Source of the DNA: SIG710 sp045648605
Lineage (GTDB): Bacteria > Bacillota > Clostridia > Oscillospirales > CAG-272
Assembly: GCA_045648605.1 (NCBI GenBank)
Contig: JAZROG010000025.1
Coordinates: forward strand, 1 to 17,342
DNA length: 17,342 nucleotides
Reading direction: 5' to 3'
Notes under the pieces: model-generated
What the model saw: the letters and a program-made list of their open reading frames with translations, nothing else
Told to the model about the DNA's origin: nothing
Database searches by the model: none
Shown: one piece after another, positions 7,824 through 14,775 of the stretch
Numbering within the stretch: the first letter of the stretch is position 1
How the letters are laid out: every line of letters starts with the position of its first letter
Translations under genes and position numbers: made by a program

Positions 7824-8044
7824 CTATGTTTTGTCAGTCTTATCGGGGTTTACAAAATTGAAATTGCCTGTACCATAGACTATGTGCCCTCCGTTGTAGT
7901 TCTCATATGCGCCGAGGCAGTGTGTATGTTGGCACATAACGAGATCGGCGCAGTATCGGTAAAAAGAGTAGCAATATCGCTTTTGGCATAGGACTCATAA
8001 GTGTAATTTGTGGGGCAAAAATCGCCCGTAAAGAATGTTTTCGT
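7824..8044 (-). pseudogene. Remnant of a CapA/PgsA-family metallophosphatase gene (internal deletion)
   Basis: Not a continuous open frame. In one minus-strand frame, from 8044, the sequence reads TKTFFTGDFCPTNYTYESYA and continues SDIATLF, which resembles the start of CapA-like proteins (I/F-TGDFCP). In another frame, from about 7955 to the TAG at 7824-7826, it reads CADLVMCQHTHCLGAYEN, then GGHIVYGTGNFNF, the C-terminal CapA signature with DxVxxQHTH and YGxGNF. The two ends meet at about 7945-7965; the middle, usually well over 200 residues, is gone. The codon in the expected start position is ACG, one base from ATG, so the start is probably lost too. The family acts in capsule or poly-gamma-glutamate related surface chemistry; this copy must be non-functional. 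Confidence 0.72.
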
Positions 8045-8077
8045 TGAAAGTTCCCACTTATGTTGTTTATGTGATTT

Positions 8078-8106
8078 ATTATACCACGCTATTAACTTAT
8101 TGTCAA
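8078..8106 (-). promoter_or_regulatory. Full-consensus promoter upstream of the CapA remnant and hydrolase
   Basis: Minus-strand TTGACA (8106-8101), a spacer of exactly 17 bases and TATAAT (8083-8078), with TGG before the -10 box (extended -10 form). Both hexamers match the consensus at every base. Predicted transcription starts near 8071, which would leave the dead CapA remnant as most of a roughly 265-base leader for the alpha/beta hydrolase. Confidence 0.82.
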
Positions 8107-8163
8107 GTGATATTTTGTTGTTTTTTTATTTGCTGAAATCGCGCTTGCTTTCTCTTTTATATA

Positions 8164-8195
8164 AACAAAAGGCTGAAGCAGATCAGCCTTTTGTT
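8164..8195 (-). terminator. Terminator of the GH26 lipoprotein gene
   Basis: A perfect 13-bp stem, AACAAAAGGCTGA with TCAGCCTTTTGTT, has a six-base loop. On the minus strand it ends in TTTTGTTTATAT, just after the GH26 stop codon. The stem's A/T-rich outer part makes it plausible in both directions. Confidence 0.85.
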
Positions 8196-8205
8196 ATATT
8201 AATGC

Positions 8206-10236
8206 TTATTCATAAAGAAGCTTATATGTATCCTCAAGGGTGAGATATGCGTCGTTGCCGTAAAAGGCAATTCCGTCGCCCATATTCCACATTGAAATGC
8301 GAACCTCTGACCAGCTTGACCAGATCAGCCAATAGCAGGTCTTGATTCCCGCCTCGGTGACCTCTATTATAATGTCATCAAGGTGCAGGCAGGTGAATTT
8401 GTCAACAGGAGCAACAGCATAATCCGTTCTGATTCCCTCACCGGGGCCGAATTCGGTTACGGAGAATATCTTTCCTGTTTTCATAAGAGCATCATGAGAA
8501 ATCCGAAGAGCATTATGTCCGGTATATGAGCCTGTGTACCAGTCGCATCCGACAATATCGCAATATTCGTCGCCGGGGTAGCAATACATAACATCGACCC
8601 TTGTGCTCGTGGTCTTTTCCGAAACATTGGGGCTGTATTCCCATATCATCGAGTCTATTCCGCGCTCTTTTACAAGATAGTCATATATAAGACGCCAAAG
8701 TCCCACAGCATATTTTTGGGGAATCGTGTTGTTTTCCTCTCCGTTTACGATGCAGAACCAGAACCAGTTTCCGTTCATCTCGTGAAGAGGACGGAAAATT
8801 ATCGGAACACCGTTCTTATGGAATATCTCGATAAAATCTCCCACCTTACTTAGAGTTTCCATGAAATTTTTATTATATTCCGTGCCCTCTGTAAGAAGAG
8901 CGTCCCAAGCGCCGGTGGTTCCGTCACCAAGCTCGCCTCTGTATGCCGCAAGTCCATTTGTAAGTCCCGAGGGATTCGGGAAATGGCATGAGAAGGTAAA
9001 TATTCCGCCCTCTCTTGCATATTCTATCATGTCATATGCGTCCTTGACCTGTGCATTCCATGGATAATTCTTTGCACTCTGTGTAGTTGCCTCCGCAACA
9101 TCAAAGCCGAAAAGCGGACAGTCAACACCAATATTGTCAAAATAAAGTCCTCTTTCTATAGGCATCGTTTCTCCGCGTCTGTCCGCTCTCATATGCTGAC
9201 CGATGATGATATTATCAGAATTGTAAACATCCTCAAGAACGCTCATAAGCTTTTCCTTGGTATAAGGAGTCTTTTTCTCGATGCTTATTTTTCTTTCGTC
9301 GCCGTTTTTAAGAATAGCCTCACTGGCATTTATTGCTTTTCCTGTTTTTATATCAAAGCCGATAAGCTCGGAGAAGAATATCTCGATGCAAGCCTCGATT
9401 GTGGTATAATTTGCGCTGAGAATTATATTTCCTTCCTCAACTTTTACCGAATAGGATGAAAAATCTATATTTGTGTCCGAGAGAAGGATATATTTTTCGG
9501 GCATATTTTTAAGCTCCGTGGCTTTTTTAAGCGGAAGCGTAATTCCCGCAGCTTCTTCCATGTGCGAAACAAAATTCTTGGCAACGCTATCGTCATAAAG
9601 ATCCTCAACAATGGTAAATTCGGAGATAAGCGCACCGTCTATCTCGATCTTATCCATAAATTCCTCGGGAATATACGCATATTCACCTGAAAAAGGCATC
9701 TTCACAGTACCACCCGAAATAAAATTCATGCAGAAATACTTTATCGCCTTTTTAATAGCATCCTCACTTCCGCCATCGATTATTATCTTTCCTTCCACCT
9801 GCTTTATGATATATCCAAGCATGGGAAGCTTTCCGTATTCGTAATCGGAAATGCTTCTGTTTGTCTCACCCACGATTATTTCATATTCCTTTTCCTCGCT
9901 GTCGTCTGTTTGGCTTGGAATGAGAATATCGGTTTCAACATAAATATCCGCCACAAGGTCTTTTGCGGCATTTTTCAGTGCCGTAGAGCTTTTTTGTGCC
10001 CTTATGATAACGTAATCACCAATATTTTTGATTTCTGCAAATTCGGCATCAAGTGCCTCGGTGCTTACAGCCTCGGTCTCGGTAATTTGCTCTGTCTCAT
10101 TTACTTTGTCACTGGTATCCTCGGTCTCGATTTTTTTCGTTTCCGTATCGTTTGCCACATTCTGCACCTCACCGCACGAGAAAAGCAGAAATACAAAAAT
10201 CAGTGTCATAACCAGGCTTAAAAATATTTTCTTCAT
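8206..10236 (-). CDS. Lipoprotein with glycoside hydrolase family 26 (beta-mannanase-like) domain
   Basis: Predicted surface glycosidase, 676 residues, most likely acting on beta-mannan or a related beta-glycan. The N-terminus is a lipoprotein signal (MKKIFLSL..., lipobox LFSC with Cys21), followed by a Thr/Glu-rich linker to about residue 60. Residues about 62-320 form a region I cannot place firmly; it resembles the accessory alpha/beta domain ahead of some secreted glycosidases. Residues about 322-676 are GH26: IIIGQHMR, FSCHFPNPSG, the acid/base E486 in RPLHEMNGNWFW, SPNV, and the nucleophile E595 in VTEFGPGE, both spaced as in the family. The start ATG follows AGAGGA. It is monocistronic, with a promoter overlapping the neighbour's terminator and its own terminator. 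Mannan specificity is inference from the family. Confidence 0.9.
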   Translation of the reverse strand: MKKIFLSLVMTLIFVFLLFSCGEVQNVANDTETKKIETEDTSDKVNETEQITETEAVSTEALDAEFAEIKNIGDYVIIRAQKSSTALKNAAKDLVADIYVETDILIPSQTDDSEEKEYEIIVGETNRSISDYEYGKLPMLGYIIKQVEGKIIIDGGSEDAIKKAIKYFCMNFISGGTVKMPFSGEYAYIPEEFMDKIEIDGALISEFTIVEDLYDDSVAKNFVSHMEEAAGITLPLKKATELKNMPEKYILLSDTNIDFSSYSVKVEEGNIILSANYTTIEACIEIFFSELIGFDIKTGKAINASEAILKNGDERKISIEKKTPYTKEKLMSVLEDVYNSDNIIIGQHMRADRRGETMPIERGLYFDNIGVDCPLFGFDVAEATTQSAKNYPWNAQVKDAYDMIEYAREGGIFTFSCHFPNPSGLTNGLAAYRGELGDGTTGAWDALLTEGTEYNKNFMETLSKVGDFIEIFHKNGVPIIFRPLHEMNGNWFWFCIVNGEENNTIPQKYAVGLWRLIYDYLVKERGIDSMIWEYSPNVSEKTTSTRVDVMYCYPGDEYCDIVGCDWYTGSYTGHNALRISHDALMKTGKIFSVTEFGPGEGIRTDYAVAPVDKFTCLHLDDIIIEVTEAGIKTCYWLIWSSWSEVRISMWNMGDGIAFYGNDAYLTLEDTYKLLYE

Positions 10237-10275
10237 AAAAATATCCTCTTTAAAATGCTTTTATTAAGACAAAAC

Positions 10276-10314
10276 AAAGGCGCTATAAGATATATTCTAC
10301 CTTACAACGCCTTT
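10276..10314 (-). terminator. Terminator of the putP gene, overlapping the next promoter
   Basis: On the minus strand AAAGGCGTTGTAAG (10314-10301) pairs along 14 positions with CTTATAGCGCCTTT (10289-10276), two of them G-T wobbles, followed by GTTTTG. It starts 19 bases after the symporter stop codon. The weak T tract lowers confidence slightly. Confidence 0.75.
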
Positions 10315-10322
10315 ATTGTCAA
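10294..10322 (-). promoter_or_regulatory. Promoter of the GH26 lipoprotein gene
   Basis: Minus-strand TTGACA (10322-10317), a 17-base spacer and TAGAAT (10299-10294, 5 of 6). It sits across the putP terminator stem, so initiation would be near 10287 within the descending arm. The TTGACAATAA start is shared with the promoter at 8106. Confidence 0.7.
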
Positions 10323-10333
10323 GTATTATTAAA

Positions 10334-11869
10334 TTATTTATTCTTCATAACAGCCTTCATCTCGTCAAATTCATCGACTATCTCCTTTTCGGGAGCGGGT
10401 GTGAGAAGGCTCACAGCAACGATTGCCACCAGAGACACGATGAATGCGGGAAGAAGCTCATATATAGCAAACACGCCGCCAAGCTTTGCAATTCCGAATT
10501 TCCAGATGAATATCATTGCGCCACCACTTACAATGCCCACAATTGCACCATACTTATTTGTTCTTCTCCAGAAGAGAGCCATGAGAACAAGAGGTCCGAA
10601 TGCTGCGCCGAAGCCTGCCCATGCAAAGGAAACTATTCTGAACACTGAGGAATTGGGATTCCATGCAAGCACAACAGATATCATTGCGATAACGATAACG
10701 GTTGTTCTTGCAACCCACATTCCTGCCTTTGCGCTCATATTCTTTGCAAAGAAACGCTTAACTATATTCTCGGAAACGGAGGATGCTGCCGCAAGAAGCT
10801 GTGAATCTGCGGTTGACATTGTTGCCGCAAGGATACCTGCAATGATAACACCCGCAACTATTGCCGCAATTGCACCATTCTCGGCGATAGCCTGTGCCAT
10901 ATAGATGATGATTCGCTCGGAGTCGAAGCCCTCTGTGCCAATCATACCCTCTGTAAGCGCAAAATTATAGCCGATAACACCGATAAGGATCGCAACAGCC
11001 ATGGAGATCACAACCCAGATAGTTGCAATACGGCGGGAAAGGGCAAGCTTTTTATCATTATTTATCGCCATAAAGCGGAGAAGGATATGGGGCATTCCGA
11101 AATATCCAAGACCCCAGGCAAGAGTGGAGGCGATGGGGAAGAAGCCATAGCTCTTTCCGTCGGTGCCCATAAGTCCGAAATAATTTTCTGCGGGAAGATT
11201 TGAGAAAATATTGCCGATTCCGTCTGCATGGTTTATTCCAAATCCAACGATAACGATAAGGGCAACAGTCATAACGATACTCTGGATAAGGTCGGTGACA
11301 GAAGCCGCAGTAAATCCGCCTATAACGGTATAAAGAGCGATTACAGCCGCACCGATGATGAGGGCAACATGATAATCCATACCAAAGAGAGAATTCATCA
11401 GCTTACCGATTGCGGCAAAGCCTGATCCTGCATACGGAATGAAGAATACGATGATGATGATTGCAGAGATAAGCATTATTATTCCGCTCTTATCACGGAA
11501 TCTGTCTGAGAAAAAATCCGGAACGGTATTCGATGCGGTCTTTTCCGTATAAAGACGGATCTTTCTCGCAACGAAGAGGAAATTGAGATATGTACCGATA
11601 GCAAGACCGAGAGCTGTCCAGAATGCCTCGGCAAAGCCTGTTGTATTACCCGCAACTCCTGTAAGAAGAGCAACTCCGGGCAGACCCATGAGAAGCCAAG
11701 AGGACATATCGGATGCCTCTGCGCTCATTGCGGTAACAAGAGGGCCGAGCTTTCTGCCGCCAAGGTAGAAATCATCGGAGTTTTTGTTTTGCTTTGAATA
11801 CATAACGCCAATGATTATCATTGCCGCCATATAAACAACGATCGAAAAAATAATTAAAGCAGTTGTCAT
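10334..11869 (-). CDS. putP: Sodium/proline symporter
   Basis: Membrane carrier of the solute:sodium symporter family that brings proline into the cell with Na+. At 511 residues it matches the roughly 500-residue PutP proteins. Many hydrophobic helices run throughout (the family has about 13). Family signatures are seen: DFYLGGRKLGPLVTAMSAEA, then DMSSWLLMGLPG near the N-terminus, TASNTVPDFFSDRF in the first third, YTVIGGFTAASVTDLIQ in the middle, and ATMSTADSQLLAAASSVSEN in the second half. The C-terminal tail is charged (KEIVDEFDEMKAVMKNK). The ATG is preceded by AAAGGA ten bases upstream. The gene has its own promoter and terminator and is not in an operon. A related symporter for another substrate cannot be excluded, but proline fits best. 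Confidence 0.93.
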   Translation of the reverse strand: MTTALIIFSIVVYMAAMIIIGVMYSKQNKNSDDFYLGGRKLGPLVTAMSAEASDMSSWLLMGLPGVALLTGVAGNTTGFAEAFWTALGLAIGTYLNFLFVARKIRLYTEKTASNTVPDFFSDRFRDKSGIIMLISAIIIIVFFIPYAGSGFAAIGKLMNSLFGMDYHVALIIGAAVIALYTVIGGFTAASVTDLIQSIVMTVALIVIVGFGINHADGIGNIFSNLPAENYFGLMGTDGKSYGFFPIASTLAWGLGYFGMPHILLRFMAINNDKKLALSRRIATIWVVISMAVAILIGVIGYNFALTEGMIGTEGFDSERIIIYMAQAIAENGAIAAIVAGVIIAGILAATMSTADSQLLAAASSVSENIVKRFFAKNMSAKAGMWVARTTVIVIAMISVVLAWNPNSSVFRIVSFAWAGFGAAFGPLVLMALFWRRTNKYGAIVGIVSGGAMIFIWKFGIAKLGGVFAIYELLPAFIVSLVAIVAVSLLTPAPEKEIVDEFDEMKAVMKNK

Positions 11870-11905
11870 TTGTCTGAAATCCTTTCGGTAAAAAATATCA
11901 TGAAT

Positions 11906-11934
11906 ATTTTACCACAAAATCCACCAAAAATCAA
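11906..11934 (-). promoter_or_regulatory. Promoter of putP
   Basis: Minus-strand TTGATT (11934-11929), a 17-base spacer and TAAAAT (11911-11906) with an extended TGG before the -10 box. The predicted start leaves a leader of about 30 bases to the ATG at 11869. The surrounding 11935-11979 stretch is very A/T-rich and shows no GC stem that would terminate the rluA operon. Confidence 0.65.
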
Positions 11935-11979
11935 CCGCTTTTTGAATATTTTTTTATTTTTCTGAATATTTTATCCTTT

Positions 11980-12693
11980 TTAGCCAAAAATATCATTTAA
12001 AAGTGACGAAAAAAGTGAAAAAGGATAGATTTTTTCGCTCGGAGGATACAAAATATCGAATTTTGCGTCTCTTGTATCCATCGCAAGCCTGAAGGCATAA
12101 AGGGCAATAGCGTCCTTTGCGGACAGTCCATTTTCAAAATCCCCTCTTATCCTCTCGCGGCTTCCGTATTTTCCATCCCCCGCGATGGGCATCTGTCTCG
12201 AAGAAAGCTGCGCTCTTATCTGGTGAGTCCTGCCCGTTCCGAGCCTTATTCTCACAAGCGAAAGCTCTCCCTGCTCTCCTACCGCACTGCCAAGCACCTT
12301 GTAGTATAGCAAAGCCTCCTTTGCACCCCTTCGGGGAGTGGAAACAACAAAGCTTTTTCCCGCTCTCGCGTCCTTAAAAAGAAGATCGCGCATCTCTCCC
12401 TCATCCTCATCGGGTCTGCCGCTTACCACCGCCAGATATTCCTTTGTGCATATATCTTTATCCGCAATAGCGGCAAAAAGACGCCCCTCGGCACTTTTAT
12501 TTTTGGAAAAGACCATAATTCCGCCCGTAGGTCTGTCAAGGCGGTGAAGAAGACCTGCCTCTGCACCGATATGCTCCGAAACAAGCTGAAGCATATTTTC
12601 TTCGCCGCTGCTGTCCGCACCGCTCTGCGAAAGGACACCGTGGGGCTTTAAGACAGCAACGACATTTTTATTTTCATAAAGTATTTTAAACAT
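11980..12693 (-). CDS. RluA-family pseudouridine synthase
   Basis: RNA-modifying enzyme that isomerises specific uridines in rRNA or tRNA to pseudouridine. The catalytic Asp is D53 in LLHRLDRPTGG, followed by the family blocks YLAVVSGRP, LGTGRTHQIRAQL and PIAGDGKYG. At 237 residues it lacks an S4 RNA-binding domain and is on the short side, like the YlyB/TruC-type members; the exact target site cannot be assigned. I chose the ATG at 12693 over a TTG 21 bases upstream because GAGGAAA lies ten bases before the ATG and the TTG would overlap the upstream gene. It starts 13 bases after the MetH-activation gene and is the last gene of the seven-gene block. Confidence 0.9.
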   Translation of the reverse strand: MFKILYENKNVVAVLKPHGVLSQSGADSSGEENMLQLVSEHIGAEAGLLHRLDRPTGGIMVFSKNKSAEGRLFAAIADKDICTKEYLAVVSGRPDEDEGEMRDLLFKDARAGKSFVVSTPRRGAKEALLYYKVLGSAVGEQGELSLVRIRLGTGRTHQIRAQLSSRQMPIAGDGKYGSRERIRGDFENGLSAKDAIALYAFRLAMDTRDAKFDILYPPSEKIYPFSLFSSLLNDIFG

Positions 12694-12706
12694 TAAGCAT
12701 ATTTCC

Positions 12707-13294
12707 TCATACAATACCTATTATTGCAGTTACAGATTTTGTGGGAGACATAAGAAGTGACCCTGAAAGCGTAAGTCCAATAATCCTATCGGGTTCAAGT
12801 GCCTTAAAGATTTCTTTCTGAAGCGAAATGGGAAGATCGCCGTATCCGGGGCTGAATCTGGGGCGGATTTCATATCCATCTCCCCTCATTTTCTCGCAAA
12901 AAGCATTGCAAAGCGCCTCGATACGCTCCGCTCCTATAGCCTGCATCATAAGTCCCTTTGCGGGAGAGAGCCTGCCATACTTCATAATGAGTCTGTCAAT
13001 TCCGATGCCAACCGTTGCGGCAAAAAGAATTATTTTTCTGCACCCAGAAAGATTTCTCGCAAGAGAAGCACTTTCCACCTTGCAAAATCCCATATCAAGC
13101 AGATTTTCCTCTGCTCTTATATCAAATTCCTTATAGCATACTCTATACGAAAGAACGGAAGATGCCTCCTCGATACATTCATCGAGCATTTTTTTAAGTT
13201 CTCCCGAGTCCTTGCCGCCCCCCGCATAACGAATGACCTCGCCCCTGTCTATCTCACCGGGCAAAATTCTCCCGGGCACTGCCGCACCCATCAT
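12707..13294 (-). CDS. Stand-alone cobalamin-dependent methionine synthase activation domain protein
   Basis: Homologue of the C-terminal reactivation domain of MetH. In that enzyme the domain binds S-adenosylmethionine and, with an electron from flavodoxin, remethylates cobalamin that has oxidised to cob(II). Here it is a separate 195-residue protein, as in bacteria with split MetH; in E. coli it is fused and longer. The AdoMet-binding motif RxxxGY is present as R146-F-S-P-G150-Y151-G-D, followed by LPISLQ and the characteristic LMSPTKSVTAIIG end. The start overlaps metF by four bases (ATGA); a second ATG directly after it is equally possible and better spaced from AGGG. The MetH catalytic part must lie elsewhere. 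Placement directly after metF supports the methionine-cycle role. Confidence 0.88.
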   Translation of the reverse strand: MMGAAVPGRILPGEIDRGEVIRYAGGGKDSGELKKMLDECIEEASSVLSYRVCYKEFDIRAEENLLDMGFCKVESASLARNLSGCRKIILFAATVGIGIDRLIMKYGRLSPAKGLMMQAIGAERIEALCNAFCEKMRGDGYEIRPRFSPGYGDLPISLQKEIFKALEPDRIIGLTLSGSLLMSPTKSVTAIIGIV

Positions 13295-14169
13295 TTCCCT
13301 ATCATATCCGAAAGATTTGCCATTATCTTTTCGGCAACATCGGGCTTATTCATCGAATAAACATGAACATTTGTGATATTGTTTGCAAAAAGGTCGATTA
13401 TCTGATCGGTAGCATAGGCAATTCCCGCCTGCTTCATAGCAAGCGGATCAGAGCCGAATTTATCAACAAGGCTCTTAAAGCGATGGGGCATAAAGGAGCC
13501 TGAAAGCTTGACGGCTCTTTCGACCTGATTTGCATTTGTTATGGGCATTATTCCCGCAACGATGGGAATATTTATCCCCGCTTCTCTTATTTTATAAAGA
13601 AAATTATAGAGCAGGTTATTATCGAAGAACATTTGAGTTGTGAGGAAATCACAGCCCGCATCAACCTTTTCCTTAAGATATTTTATATCCTCTTTTTGGT
13701 CTTTGCTTTCGGGATGGATCTCGGGATAGCAAGCGCCTCCGATACAGAAATTCGCACCGCTCTCCCGCAGCTCTCTTATAAGGTCGGATGCATGCCTATA
13801 TGCCCATCCGCTTCTATCGCTTCCTTCAAGCTCGGGAGTAAGGTCGCCGCGAAGCGCCATAACATTGCTGACTCCCGCCGCCTTTATCTCCTCTATTTTT
13901 TGGTGCACGGTCTCTCTTTTAGAGGATACGCAGGTGAGATGCGCAAGAGTTGGAACACCGTAATTTTCCTTTATATCCTTTGCGATATCAAGGGTATATT
14001 TACTCGTTCCGCCGCCTGCCCCGTATGTAACGCTCATAAATGAGGGGCGAAGCTTTGCAATCTCCTCGGTCGCGCTCTTAACGCTTTCAAATGCTGTATC
14101 CGTTTTTGGCGGAAAAACCTCAAAGGACAGACTGATCCTTCCGCACGTCAAAATATCGGTCAATTTCAT
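13291..14169 (-). CDS. metF: Methylenetetrahydrofolate reductase
   Basis: Flavoenzyme that reduces 5,10-methylene-tetrahydrofolate to 5-methyl-tetrahydrofolate, the methyl donor for methionine synthase. At 292 residues it is normal for bacterial MetF (one TIM-barrel domain with FAD). Family blocks seen: SFEVFPPKT with the conserved E17, FMSVTYGAGGG, HLTCVSSKRE, VMALRGDLTP and FLTTQMFFDN, then PIVAGIMPI. The ribosome site AAAGGA lies inside the last codons of the upstream gene, and the ATG overlaps that gene's TGA by four bases. The 3' end overlaps the MetH-activation gene in the same way, so the three are probably translationally coupled. The physiological electron donor is not evident; some clostridial MetF proteins do not use NAD(P)H directly. 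Confidence 0.95.
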   Translation of the reverse strand: MKLTDILTCGRISLSFEVFPPKTDTAFESVKSATEEIAKLRPSFMSVTYGAGGGTSKYTLDIAKDIKENYGVPTLAHLTCVSSKRETVHQKIEEIKAAGVSNVMALRGDLTPELEGSDRSGWAYRHASDLIRELRESGANFCIGGACYPEIHPESKDQKEDIKYLKEKVDAGCDFLTTQMFFDNNLLYNFLYKIREAGINIPIVAGIMPITNANQVERAVKLSGSFMPHRFKSLVDKFGSDPLAMKQAGIAYATDQIIDLFANNITNVHVYSMNKPDVAEKIMANLSDMIGK

Positions 14170-14774
14170 TTTTTTGTTCTTCCTTTATTTTTGCCATGCT
14201 TTTTTTGCGTGGCTTTTTTGGTGGAAAAGCCGAAATATCCTATTTTTTTACCAAGAGCAAAATATTCGCCATGTGCAAATGCCGCAAGATGTGCTCTCTC
14301 AAGGCATATCCTTCCGTCCTTATCCACAAGACTCTCGTCAACCCGTACAGCAACTATATCCGCAAGGAACATATCATGGCTCTCCATGGGAACGATGTCG
14401 GTAACTCTGCACTCGATGGACATGGGGCTTTCCCCGATGGAAGGACATTCCACAACACTCGAATCCTCGCGTGTCAAATGGCATTTTTCAAATTTATCAA
14501 CCTTTTTTCCCGTATAAATACCACAATAATCTGCGCTCCTTACAAGCTCCTCTGTGGTAAGATTCAGCACAAAGCATCCGCTTTCCTTGATTATATGATG
14601 GGAATGACGGCTCGGGCGCACCGAAATATAGGTCTTTGGCGGTTTAGTGTTTAAAATTCCCGTCCAAGCAACCGTCAAAATGTTCGTTTCACCCGTTTCG
14701 GGGTTTCCACAGCTTACCATAACAGGCGGAAGAGGCGCAAGAAGCGCACCGCCCTTAAGTTCTATTTTCGCCAT
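14166..14774 (-). CDS. Flavoredoxin / flavin-reductase-like FMN-binding protein
   Basis: Protein of 202 residues of the flavin reductase-like (flavoredoxin) FMN-binding family, typically cytoplasmic electron carriers or small oxidoreductases. Seen in order: APLPPVMVSCG near the N-terminus, TVAWTGILNTKPPKTYISVR (the usual A/S-W-x-G...PP...S/A-V-R block), SGCFVLNLTTEELV, and DYCGIYTGKKVDKFE. The last 20 residues are a lysine-rich tail, in part because its codons carry the ribosome site for metF. It begins one base after the pepT stop codon, and its stop overlaps metF. This position suggests it could pass electrons to MetF or to the cobalamin reactivation step (inference). The ribosome site is weak (CGAGAAA), consistent with coupling to pepT. 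Confidence 0.85.
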   Translation of the reverse strand: MAKIELKGGALLAPLPPVMVSCGNPETGETNILTVAWTGILNTKPPKTYISVRPSRHSHHIIKESGCFVLNLTTEELVRSADYCGIYTGKKVDKFEKCHLTREDSSVVECPSIGESPMSIECRVTDIVPMESHDMFLADIVAVRVDESLVDKDGRICLERAHLAAFAHGEYFALGKKIGYFGFSTKKATQKKHGKNKGRTKK

Positions 14775-14775
14775 A

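Noticed and set aside
13294..14169. SAM, cobalamin or T-box riboswitch controlling metF
   Set aside because: metF and the MetH-activation gene start inside overlaps of upstream genes, so there is no leader space. Any such control would be beyond the right edge.
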